Assembly (NCBI RefSeq): GCF_022458985.1
Contig: NC_061783.1
Span: 11,438,413-11,502,412 of the forward strand
Length of the DNA: 64,000 nucleotides
Reading direction: 5' to 3'
Origin: Mugil cephalus
Taxonomy: Eukaryota > Chordata > Actinopteri > Mugiliformes > Mugilidae
Both the position numbers and the translations under genes were made by a program. The notes under the pieces were generated by a model. The model saw nothing but the letters and a program-made list of their open reading frames with translations. It did not search any database and was not told where the DNA came from. The first letter of the stretch is position 1, and every line of letters begins with the position of its first letter. Below are positions 43,951 through 55,856 of this stretch, one piece after another.

Positions 43951-46900
43951 TCAAAAATGTATCGGGGAGAAGTCGCACTGGAAGTGGCTGTGTATCTCTC
44001 GAGGACTGTCATACTCAATTTTTACACAAGGGGGCACTGGAGGACTTTCTGGAGAGGCAGAGCTGACCTGAGAAGGTAACAGGGATGAAACCTTGGCTGG
44101 ATTATTCTCCCCTCTGAGGCAAGAGGGCCGCAGACTCGACACAGGAGGGAGCACGGTGGTGATGCTGGTGGTGGTGTGGGTCTGGGTGTGAGATGATCGC
44201 TGGGAGTTTGCATGCGAAGGCCCAGGGTCCCCCCGCGGGAAGAACGAAGGGAGAGGGAGGCTGGTGGTGGAGGGAGTCTGGTGGTCCCGGGCAGATCCCA
44301 AGCTGGCTGGGTATGTTGGAGGGCACTGAGTATGCTGGTGCATGGCAGGCTGACTGTACATGTTACCCCACGGGTAAGACTGGTATGCTATCCCACCTGG
44401 ATGCAGATCCAAAGAGAAAATTGAGGTTTATTAGAGTAAATGTACAAATATTCGCATTATGAGTTTAAGTGTGACCCCCCTGATCATAAACAAGAAGTGT
44501 TCTCCTGCCAAGGTGATTCGTAATCATAACACTGTCCTGGAACAGATAAACTGAGCTGAGCCCAGTTAGACAGGAGTTTCAATCCCTCACTGGAGTGGTT
44601 TGTTTGTAGTGGGTACACCTGAACTGACAGCATTCCTTATAATTATGTAACCAAGTAGTTTAACTGATGGCGGTTGATTGTCACGGTCTGTGTTCCAACT
44701 GATTCCCGCCTTCTATCTCACATCCCTCCAGAGTTCTTGCAGCTCCTCCACTTTCTACCCTGCATGCGTCATGCAGCTCCATTATTCTCAGCCACCAATC
44801 ACTGCACTAGTTCACAACACGCACCAGAGCAGTGACAGGACATTATGTCGTCACAGTGAAGTGAGTTTTCCAGTATAAAATCTTGTCACTTTAGTTGATC
44901 CTATTCCAAAAACGTTGTCATAATTAGCGTTTGAATTGAGACGTGACCGAATAAAGAGTTTTTTGAGACCTAATCGTTTCATCCTTCAGTCTAACTGTAC
45001 CTTCATGCCAGGTTTGACTTTGGCCAGGGACAAATTCATGTTTTGAATTCTGAATGTACTGCAGTTTGCTTGTTTTTTTAATAATAATGTAGGACGCACA
45101 GTTTTATTTTTAGTTTTGGGTCCTTAAATATTAGCTCATCTCAGTGACTCACCGTGATGGCCAGCTGACTGCAGTAGGATTTGTCCAGTGTTCTGGGACG
45201 GGAAGAAGGCATGGCCACCGGTGGAGTAGGTCACCATGCCAGTTGAGTTTCCTCCAGGGCCGAATGTCAGATAGGAGGCAGGGTTGGAATCTGGAGGGTT
45301 TGGGGTGAGGTAGGGGGAGGGTGTCAGGTAGGCCATGCGGGGCAGAGATGTTTGAGGTTGATGCTGAGGCTGGCCGGGGGGGTAGGAAGCCTGGAGCTGG
45401 TATGAGAGACTGTTGTTCTGCTGGCCGGACGTCAGGTAGTCCAATTTCTCCGTAAAGTCAAAGACTGAACTGAGAACAACACAAAGCAGAATGTTGCTGT
45501 AAACGCACATAAATAGATATGTATTGTGTTAAAGTTACCATTACTGAGTCTAGATTCACAAGTAACACAGTTAGAGGCACTATGTCCAAACAACTCTGCA
45601 GAACAAGCATTTTTAGAGAAACCATTACTTTTACAGAAAGAAGGTTAAAAAAAAATGTTTCTTTGTAATTTGGGTGAAATGATCCTTCAAGTCTCTTAGC
45701 AGCGGGAGTGGATAATGTATTGATATTCATTGTTTGTTCGTTGAATTGTCTTGCACTGGTGTGTTTTTGAGTGCTGTGATATATAACGAAAGTCAAACAA
45801 ACATAATTTTGTACAAAGCAATTATTGACTGAGACTTCTCCCAGCATGGTTCCTGAAATATTTCAGAGCACCATCTGAAGCTGCCTCCCCACTACTGCGA
45901 GCACTGTGTGAGCCATCATTATATCAGTATTTCACAAGAACCCTCTCTGCCTACTCTCTGTCCTCCTGTCAGTTCTTGCACTTGTCCATGTTTAAATCAC
46001 CCTCTAGTATTCATGTCACAGTTTCCTGTGAGCTGAGCTGACCTGGTGTCTGTCTGCAGAGACTGGGTGTCACGATGGGCCAAGGTGGAGCCACCCTCCA
46101 GAGCATCCAGGAAAAAAGGAGGGGTGTGAATTGGGGTGTTGAGAAGTGGTGGAGTGGGGTTGGCAGGGTTGTAGGTTGTCGTGAAAAGGGGCAGGCAGGC
46201 TCGTCGCAGTGGGGGAGGGCTGTGCATGGGACGGGGGTGGTACTCTGCCAAACCCCCCTGAGAGGAAAACTGATGCTGGCCCGCTTCTCTCACTCTGCAT
46301 TGACCTTGGAGATGAAACAAACCGATTAAAAACTGAGAACAGACAGATACTGTAGTTTCCAGTTAATTTTAATGTCTCAACATGCTGCGTGAAGGTCCAC
46401 TGAGCCTGAACAGTTCTGTGGCATCAAGATAAAGCTCCTCTTAAGAAGGGCAAAAGATGAATAGTTTAAGCTGCTACAGACTCCAACTTATGCTATAAAG
46501 TCAATAATTTCACTATTGCTTCGAGTACTTCAGGTGACAGCATATTTTATTGCAGCATTTTGGAACCATATGAAACATTTCACTGGACAACTTGTTTTTT
46601 GTACTGCGCCATCTCCGTTATGCAATGTGCATTGAAATGAAATAGGGGACTGCAATTCATCCAGTCTGGGCATGTCCTCGTGGCGCTTTACCAGAAAATG
46701 CACAGCCATTACATAGCATAATTTATGAATACTTTTTGCAAAATAATTGGTAGGCTTCTAAGCAGACTCTTAACTGTGGAGACATTAAAAAAGTCAAGCT
46801 AATATAATGTGAGTTCATTACTTGGCAATACTTAACAAAGGCTTCACGGCTCACATAGATGAGAGAAACAGAATCTCTCAGAACTTAAACGGCTGCACAA

Positions 46901-49900
46901 AAACCTAACGCACTGAGAGTTTTTAAAATATGTGAATGTACGTGGATTTCAGCACCTGGGCTAGTGAGGCTGGGCTGAAGGTTGTTGTTGGAGGGTGGGG
47001 TCTGCGTGGACAGGGTGGGGATTGAAGGCACTACAGGAGGGAGCTGAGGCAGCTTGTTTGCAAAGTAACTAGAAACAGAGGAAAATGTGTTGGTGATGAA
47101 AAGAGAAGAAAAAACAATAAATCATCCAGCGACATATGCTCAACTAAAACATGAGACACACTGGTTTACCTGTTTGGTGCCAGTGAGGGCAACGTGTGAT
47201 TGATTTGGTGATGCGGGCTGCTGCTGCTGTATTCACTTCCTCTCTGTCTGTGATCAGGCTTTGCTGTGACGGAGCGTGCCTTCCTCCATTTAGCCCTTCG
47301 GTTCTGAAACCAGACCTGTGACACAGAAACATGCAGAGGGAGACAATGAAATGGTTATCGGCAAGTGGTGTGAACAGGAAGAGAGAGGGCAGAAGACAAT
47401 CAAATCTGTTCACAGGAAGGGGAAACCTATTTAAAAGTTTGTTTCTCATGGTAAGAAGTAGAACACCAAGCAAGTATGGTCTTACATAAATTTTCTCAGA
47501 CAGTTAATGGAGGAAGATGGCAGTCTAACCATTATTCTCTGAGGTGTGACACCAACTGACGCTGCAATGACTTTCCTCTTCTCTGCGTCGGGATAGTGAT
47601 CCTCCTGGAACAGGTTTTCTAAATGCTCTAACTGATCTGCACACAAGCGTACATGCACACACAAATTGGAGGTCAATTATTTCCACAGGGGTCAAATCTG
47701 AGCACATGTTGTGAAACAGACATTTCTCTTACCTGTGCTGTAGAGTGTCCGTGTCTTCTTCTTCGGTGCGGGCGGCAGCGCTGAACTGTCCACAGTCTCT
47801 AACACTGGGAGCAGAGGGAAGCTGTGGGCTCGGCCTCGGCCCCTGTTGTTGTAACGCAGGGAGCGCTGATGGGAGTAGACCTGGTTTATCTCCATCTGCC
47901 ATGAACCAGATGAACATCACCTCCAAGCTCAGCAACTCAATCAATAAAACATTATATCATTTAATGTGTTGATCCTTTGAAAATATCAATCTTGTGACTA
48001 CAGCTGAATAAGGACGACTAAAGTTGACGTGTACACCAAAAAGCCAATAACAATATTCAACTGATAAAACAGCTCCGAGGTTTACAGATCAATACTCAGA
48101 CTGATGTTTCAGCCGACATAGAGCAAAACTATTTAAAAAAGTCCTAAAAAATAAAAGTGGGTTCAGGACTTCAGGAAGTCTAAGTAATTCATTTGTGAGG
48201 CCTTTGTGCCCCATACAGTAAAAACGACACTTTGCTTTAGGCCAACATTCTGCACACAATGATTTCTCTCATTTTCTGTAATTTGTTGGTTAATTAAAAC
48301 TCAGAAAATACAGAAAAACACAAACTGCAATTTCTCAGGTGCAAAGTTTTCTTTTTTTCCTTTCTTTAGGTCAGGTTCAATGGGAAGAAATTTAGTATAA
48401 TAAGACAAAGAAAAGCAGCAGCCTTTGAAGATTTGTTTAAAACAACAGACAGAGTTTTACAATGAATCTCCTGTATTTCACCTTTCAGCAGCTTGTGTAC
48501 AGTATGTATATTGTACACTCTCAAGGACAGTTTTTGATTTGATATGGTTTAACTCGTAGGTCTTAAACAGGTCCACTGCAGGGGGGTTGCAAAAGTTGAT
48601 AAGACATTTTTTATATGTATTTCTTTGTTTTTTTTATTTTCCCCCCACAATTTTGCCACACTAGTTTAAAATTCTTTAAATACTCATTCACAAAAGCCAA
48701 TATCTTTTAGTATGTTAGTATATAGCTATGTTTAAAGTTAAAACTGGCAAGATAATAAGTGTATATATATATAACTGACAGATAAAAAAAAAGTAACTGA
48801 AAGATTGACAGTTTTAACTATAAACACTGTTAAATTCATGTAATATGCAGCGTTGTGATTGGTAGAGTAGCAATAGGGGGCGGGGCCTACTGTCTACAGG
48901 AGGCTTGGATTGAAATAAAAAAAATAATATTTGAACCTGTGTATTATTTATAGCTTATTATTGAATGCAAAATGATAATAAGAATGTATATTTAGAAATA
49001 GAACATATAGTCTCCATTAGTTTATGGGTCCCTGGCCTGAAAAATGTTAAAGACCCCTGGTATAACATTTGAAGCCTGGAATCAGGACAACTGAGATTTC
49101 CTACGACTTTTCAACTTTATATGCTGAACAGAAAAAAATCCAGATTACTATCACATGTCATGGTGTAGAGACAGTATGTCATACTGGAAAATAATGAGGA
49201 AGGTTACACTAAGATGAAATCATTTGCAACAGTTTGCAATGCTTCACTAAAGCTCTGTCACCCACTGATATCACACAACACCACACACTAAGCCCATATT
49301 CAAATACAAGATGCCTTTTCACAGCTGCATCATTAATAATGCAGAAGGTTGTGGGCGTGAATCGTTTCATGCAAATTAGACTGCAATTATTCAAAGCAAA
49401 TGAGATATTATTAGAAACCTGTTGCATTTCACTAGAACATGCTCAAGTGAATAAAAACAACATAAGATGCAGAATATTTTCAATCAGATGGAAGGTGAAA
49501 CATATTTCATGGAGTCTGAACGTCTGACCTGATGTGTTTCTGGAGTCTTTAAAATGCTACACAACAGTTCAGAACTGTTCTTTATACACATCTGATGATA
49601 AGTGGTGATGAGGTGTGCATCCTCACCTCGAGAGGCTGCGTCCCCTGCTGGGGGAGACTATGGGGTAGAAGGGGGCTGTGAGGCCTCTTGGTCCCTCGTG
49701 GCTGAGGAGGTGCAGGCTGAATTGGGACCGGAGGCTGTGAGGAGTACAGCAGGGGAATGGGAACTGGGGGACAATAAAGCCCCGTCGCCCCAATACCCAG
49801 ATACACTGAGTCAGACAAGTCGCAGCTGTTGATGAGGCCGACAGAAGGCTCAGACAGAGCCGAGCTCTCCTCCAAGCTCATCGCTGGCCCCCCCTGTGCT

Positions 49901-52006
49901 TTGTTTCCCTCCTCAAACCTCTCACCAACATCTTTTCCTCCTCTCCTGTTTCTCACCTGCTCACTTTGCTTCTTACCTCGCCTCTTCCTACTCTTCTTCT
50001 GCTCATCTTTCTGTTCTACACTTCTTGTTACTTCAGTCTCTTGTGTATCAGCGATAGTTTCCTTGGTGCTCTCAATCTCACTGTTTTCTATCTGCACCTC
50101 CAGCGCCTCCTCCGCATCCAGCCTACTCTCAGGCTTCACCTGCTCCTCCTCTTCTCCCGCTGTCGCCATCAGTTCCTTCTCTGATACAACTTTCTCTTCT
50201 TTCTTCTCCTCCCCCTCCTTCTCTTCTCGCTCCGTCTCCTCTCCTGCCTCTTCATCCTCCCTCTTACTAAACACTTCCTCCTCTCCTACTCTCCTCCTAC
50301 CTCTCATCTTCCCTTCATTGTCCTTTGTTTCCAAATCCTCCAGTTCCTCACACAGAAGACTTGGACAGTCTGTAACAAAGAGTAGTGAACATGTCATCCC
50401 TTATCTGCAATTTGTGTCTGTATTGTGGAGACGTACAGTGAGGGTCTCTGCATTTTGTACAGTTTTACATTAGCATCTTAATATTTCATATTATGGCTCC
50501 CTGGACACAAATCAATTCATAATGACTCTCTGCTCATCATCATTTTCTGATTTCTTCAAAGGAATCCATTTTTAGATTTGGCAACGAAAGTTGGTTTTGC
50601 AATCAAAGCCCGGAGTCATGTCATCTGCTCTTTACTTAACACACAGTGGGTGTATTAAGAAATGATCTACACTCCCTCACGGTTTTATTGGGACCAACAA
50701 CTGGTGAATACCAATAACCTTCATGAAGTTCAACGTTAGTGTAAGACTGATGATTTCCAAAGCAGAATTACTAATTTCAACATGTCATATTTTACCATAT
50801 TTGAACAGTAGCACCCAGAATGTCATAATATTTTCAAATTGCTTGTTTATTGGATATCCTATTGGATATACGTTGATCCTGCAATACTCTGGTTGGCCTG
50901 AATTTGAATAATTTTAAGACCACATTCCTATTATTGGGTAGGTCTCCCTTGTGCCTCCAAAACAGCTGTGACTCATCAGAGGATGGACATGGGTCTTCTG
51001 AAGGTGTCCTGTGGTTCTCTGGTAACACAGTGTTGTTAGTGGGGGGGTCTTTGGGTCCTATGAGTCAAGGGAAAGGCCCTCTGTGGATCATCTCACAGAT
51101 ACTTGATCAGTTTTGGGATATACGTGTTTTTGGAGTTGTTCCTAAACGTTGTTTCTAACCGGTTGGGGATTGCTGCCTGGTCTGATCTAGGTGTCTAAGT
51201 AACATCCACAACAATAACAGGTCCAAATGTTTCCCAGCAGAACACTGTACTGTCACAAGATGGTTGATGGTATTCACTTTTCCTGTCAGTGGTTTTAATG
51301 ATGTGGTTGATCCTACATAGAGCTATTATACAAAAAAAAAAAAAAAACTAAATTATTTGTATATACGGTTTGTGTCAAAATATGTGAGTATTTCCCTGTG
51401 GCTTTACCCACACATAATTCAGCATTGGACATATTTAATTCGAAGGGAGGTGACTTTATATCAGTTAATCCCACTTCGCTATCCAAGCAAAGCTCCTGGA
51501 GCTTATAAATACTTTTTAATTCACCCCAGGAAGTGTAAGAAATAACTTGATGACGTTAGAGGCGGTCTCTCTCCCACATTTCACGAAGCGTGTTGTGACC
51601 TGCAGGTCGAGTAAAACCTGATAAGGTCCATCCTCAGGAGGGGCTGCGGCCTGCAGTGACTTAATTAAGAGTCCCAGCTGTGCGGCGCCTCGTGCCACCA
51701 CACCTGGCCGTTAATTAACTCAGCACGGCTAGCTGCTGCTAAAGCTAGCTAACCTGTCCCCGTGTCCAAACGCCGGGTCGTGAGTGTTAATAACTTAAAA
51801 ATTGTCTCCGTGGAGCCGACTAGCACGGGGAGCCGCACTCGCAGGAAAGATTATGAGCTTTATATTGGAGTCTTCCAAAGTTCACTGAATGCTAAATAAG
51901 TTTTATGACTTTATTCGACGGTGGAAAAACAAATGCCAAAAAAGGCCAATAAAACAATTAAAGTGTCCTTACCAAAATCTTCGGCTAAACCACAGTCTTC
52001 GTCCAT
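43951..52006 (-). CDS. nobox: Nobox oogenesis homeobox, 9 exons
   Basis: Nuclear homeodomain transcription factor needed for early oocyte gene expression in mammals. Exons: 51973-52006, 49627-50369, 47733-47895, 47530-47636, 47170-47315, 46956-47068, 46043-46304, 45153-45469, 43951-44396. They sum to 2331 nt, 776 aa. The homeodomain (304-363) reads [14 protein letters not shown]...[12 protein letters not shown]...VGVTPQRIM then [11 protein letters not shown], with Trp351, Gln353 and Asn354 at positions 48, 50 and 51; this is close to mammalian NOBOX. The C-terminal half is proline-rich and keeps NOBOX landmarks (PLRRACLP, a GQILLQ motif). Exon 2 (248 aa) is strongly charged (Glu/Lys/Arg) and looks disordered. 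Introns split the homeobox after positions 10 and 46; the 46/47 site is typical of paired-class genes. The start ATG is in a 34-nt coding exon ([11 protein letters not shown]). Confidence is lower for exact N-terminal splicing. Confidence 0.9.
50890..51315. mobile_element. Decayed Tc1-like element in nobox intron 1
   Basis: Shows pieces in order from a widespread fish Tc1 family: a terminal stretch with 'TTTTAAGACCAC', 'GGTAGGTCTCCCTTGTGCC', 'CAAAACAGCTGTGACTC', 'AAGTAACATCCACA', 'TTTCCCAGCAGAACA', and the far end 'CCTGTCAGTGGTTTTAATG'. Most of the transposase is missing. The order and spacing fit an internally deleted copy. Confidence 0.75.
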
Positions 52007-54210
52007 AGCATTCAAAACCAATAAACTTGTACCAATAATCAATTAAGTCACGCTGAGTCATGAAGCGAATGGCTCCGGGGCTAATGAGGTTGATTGATTG
52101 ATTACCTCTGAGCAGTGAGACGGAAGTGGTGAAACTAAAGCAGCCAATCAGCGTTCAAAACAGGTGCAATAAAAAACTGATGAAAAGCCGAGAAGCCTGT
52201 CATGTGATTTGTTACCTTCAATCTACATTACTTGAGGAGCGTAAAGTGCTTGTTTTATGTATCTGTCTTATCTGACTGTGTTTATTTGTTTTTCAGGGAA
52301 AAAGAATAAGTAAATAGGAGTATTGTCTAGGAATGGTGTTTTTATTATATTTCATCATCTCAATAGCCCTGTACACACGCTAGGCCTATAATGTATTCTT
52401 GGTAAATTTATTTAAAATCCAATACACATTCACTATTTTTCTATAGGCTACTGCATGATTAAAACCTTTCTATCAAATAATCGGTGTAGTCCGTGCATGA
52501 ACAGATTACTTGTGGGTTAGAGTGTTGTAAAAATAATTAGGCTATTAATATGAATATAGAGTAGCTGTCTATATTTACACTTTAATCTTTCTTAAAATAT
52601 GAAAAACAAACGTGGAAATACTGTGAAACCGTGACAGGAGTGAATGGAGACTAAGAATAAATATATAAATACAAATATATATGTAAATGCAACGCATTGG
52701 AAATGTTGTACTTGGATGTTTTTATCTGTCTTCCACTCGAATTAAAAACTCCTGTGATCTGTGAGATCTATCCTGTGCCTCCTCATGGTGATCCAGACCT
52801 CCAGACTAGAACCCGCTGATGTAAGTTGCGGTTAAAGATTAGAAAATGGGAAAAAGGATCTTGCAAAATACATTAAAAGGATGCCTCTACGTAAGTGTAG
52901 CTGATAATGTCACGTTTAAATTGGGTTTGTCTTCAGTCTTCTTTGCTACAGTTGTTCCTCTATTACCCACCAGATGGGGTACTGGTGGTTGGACCCCAGA
53001 CGTGTGAGCCTCCTTCAATCTGCCCCAGCTCTCCTGTTCAGTTTGTGTTCTCCTGCTCTGCCCCTCCCTCTCAGAGGAGGCTCGCACACAACCCCCCTCA
53101 GCCTGTGTGTCTGTGTGTGGAGGCATATTTCCACATCAGCAGCCCCATAACCAAGGCCAGGACAGCTTGTTGCCGTCTTTGATTCCAGGGATGGCCAGCT
53201 GCAAACCCACTCCTCCACATCAGGTGACCTTGCGTGTTCCCATCTGGTGTGATGCTTCGAATGCAAACTGAAGACGAGGAATAATCTCCCTTCCTGTCTG
53301 CTCGCAAACCCCCCACGGACAGTTCATCTAATTATTTCGGTGCATAGTCAATTTTTAATATAACGCCTTAAGATTAATGTCATCTCTGTCTGTTTCTCCC
53401 TCAAGGGTCTGCAAACTTGAAGACGTCTAATGGGCTGTTACGATCTATACATATAGTTTACATATGCCATAGCTCAGAGGAGAGCAGGGTTGTGTTTAAT
53501 GTCAGAGGGTCAGATGCGGTATTTAGGCCAAGCTAATACTGGTGTGTGATAACACAGTGAGAGACTTTGTGTCTGCATGCAAATTCCTTTCAATGTATGT
53601 TACCAAAATATATTTATCTGCTGCTTCAAGAGCATTCGCTGCTGAGCCACGAGTGGACGCACAAAACAAAACCTCGGCCTCAAGTTTAAGCAATCCATCA
53701 CCGCAAGGAGAGCTGAGTCACAGTGAAGGCCGATAATTTAAAGGGGCAGTTCACCCACATTGAAAAAAATAAAATAAAATACATATTTCCCTTCAAACCT
53801 CATAAAGGCATAAAGGCAGTTTTGGCTTCACGCTTCCAAGATATCAAGAAGAGATTTCTGCTTCGACCGCGGAGAAACGGGTACAAATGGAATTTTCTCA
53901 CAGCACAGGAGAAACATGTCATTTAAATAATTCAGCGGCAGCATGTCTTTCCAGCAACAATGTCCTTGTGGATGATCCACAGACTCGATGACAACGGTCC
54001 TCACTGGAACCAGAGTACTTTCTACTAAACAAAGCTGTAATGTTGATTGTCTGTTCTCTGGATTTACAAGAGCAGCCAGGACACCACATCTAGAACAAGA
54101 TGTTGTTGTTTTTGAGAAAACCGCATGACCACTGTGAGCAGAAACAGAAAGGCCGCACATATGAAAAGTGATCTGCATGGTTACGTGTACTAGAGGCTAT
54201 ATATGCTTTT

Positions 54211-54231
54211 TTATTATTATTATTATTATTA
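54211..54231. repeat. (TTA)7 triplet repeat
   Basis: Perfect TTA triplets. Confidence 0.85.
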
Positions 54232-55739
54232 ATTTATTCATACAAAATTTTTACAAACTGCAGCTTTATTTGGGTGTTGGAGAGATTACTATCAATGAAA
54301 TCAAAGCACTTGAACATTACTTGAGTAGACTCTGGATTAGCTATTTAAATCGATTAAGATCATAGACGGCAAGCACACGTTCTCAGAAGCCTTTTCTGCT
54401 GCTTTTGATTATAGTGAATACTTAGATTTCACATCCGAACATGCTTCCCCTTCACCTGACTTTTTTTTCTAAAGCCCAGTGAATTCTTTTCATCTGCAGA
54501 CTGTGACAGCCTGCTTTCAGCGAGAGGTGGAGGTAGACACTGAACAGCCTGCGTGGAACACATAAACATTCGGGCCTTCACACTCACAGACACACTTACA
54601 GGCATTTTAAAGTTGCCACTAGGCCTGAGCTGAACGAGAGGAAGACACGCAGTCAAAGTTGCTGATTTCTGTGCTTCATTAAGTGAATGCAGAATTGCCT
54701 AGGCTCTAAAATTCCCAGATTCACTGCATGCTAATTAGTTTTGGTAATTTGATTAATGGTGTTTGCCAAGAAATTAGCATGACTTGACTACAGCATTAAT
54801 TAAAGTTGGGCTGGCTATTTTTTTTTAGCCCTGATTAGTCGGGGTAATAATTTTGTAGAACAGGAGTAGAGGTTGGTATCCAAGCCTCTATGAAAACTAA
54901 TAAACTGCACTGTGCAGTCTGTTGTGTGCACATTGAAAGGTATTTCAAAGTTTTGGATAAGACGCTTGATTGCAGTTTGAACATGTTGAATCAGCAGAGC
55001 CTGTTCGTCAGAGAGGCCACTCTGATCGGGTGATATCAGTTTATTGAGGCAAGACAAAAGCAAGCTAACAACAAAGTTGATGTACGCACACAGAACGCTT
55101 CACTCATGGCAATATACATCTTCACCTTTATCTAAGCCAACAGATCTCTGCAGATGGTGTGCATATGTGTTCAGTTCAGTTGTAGTTCCCCTTTTTGAGT
55201 AACAGTCACCTGCTGGTGGGGAGTTGACGCAGGTAGAAAAAGTACATGCTAGTTGGCCAGTGGCTCTTTGGGTAGTTGCCCAGGCAACACGGACACCGCA
55301 ATCTGCTTCTGCCAGTTTATTGCTTCTGGTTTCCAGTGGCTGTAAAGCCTCACTCCACCTGGCCAAGAAAATAACTAACACCTAATAACTGACACGTAAG
55401 TGTCAGTAAAACTACAACTTTTCAGTTTTAGTATTGACTTTTTGCAAGTATGAAAAAAAAAAATATTAGCCTCCTGAGGCCCTGTGTCCTCATGTGTCGA
55501 AGTTTTAGGTTTGTGGCAGATTATTCTGCTTCATTTAAACTTTTATCCTCTTAACTAGATACTAGTTGGTGTAAAAACATGACATTTCAGCTGATTCAAA
55601 AGTGGACAAGGTACAAAACACCATAAAATTTTACAGTTGAAACTTATAGTTATATATATTAACTTTTCTAGTTTAATATGACATGCAAATTCTATCGATA
55701 ATAATGAACTTTATCCTTGCTGATTGCCCTGCGATATGC

Positions 55740-55856
55740 TAGCGACCTGTCCAGGTGTACCCCGCCTCTTGCCCAATGCCAGCTTGGATAGGCTCCAGCA
55801 ACCCCCGCGACCCTAGTGCAGGATTAAGCGGTGCAAAAGATGAGACAAGATGAGAT
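55740..55856 (+). mobile_element. L2-type LINE / fish SINE 3'-tail fragment
   Basis: Second copy of the element at 7812-7926, in the same orientation and the same length apart from small changes. It contains 'GCGACCTGTCCAGG', 'GGATAGGCTCCAGC', 'CCCGCGACCCTAGTGCAGGA' and a GATGAGA-type tail. Confidence 0.75.

Noticed and set aside
49829-50473. Long plus-strand ORF rich in Ser/Leu/Phe
   Set aside because: It is the antisense shadow of the Glu/Lys/Arg-rich nobox exon 2.
51516-51701. Minus-strand ORF in nobox intron 1 with protein-like composition (ends ...[17 protein letters not shown])
   Set aside because: No ATG start, poor polypyrimidine tract before the possible AG acceptor, no good donor at the end, and no family recognised. 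Probably chance in a CpG-rich stretch after exon 1.
52887-53316. Minus-strand ORFs near 53 kb
   Set aside because: No splice-site support, domain or start context; overlapping frames are equally open.
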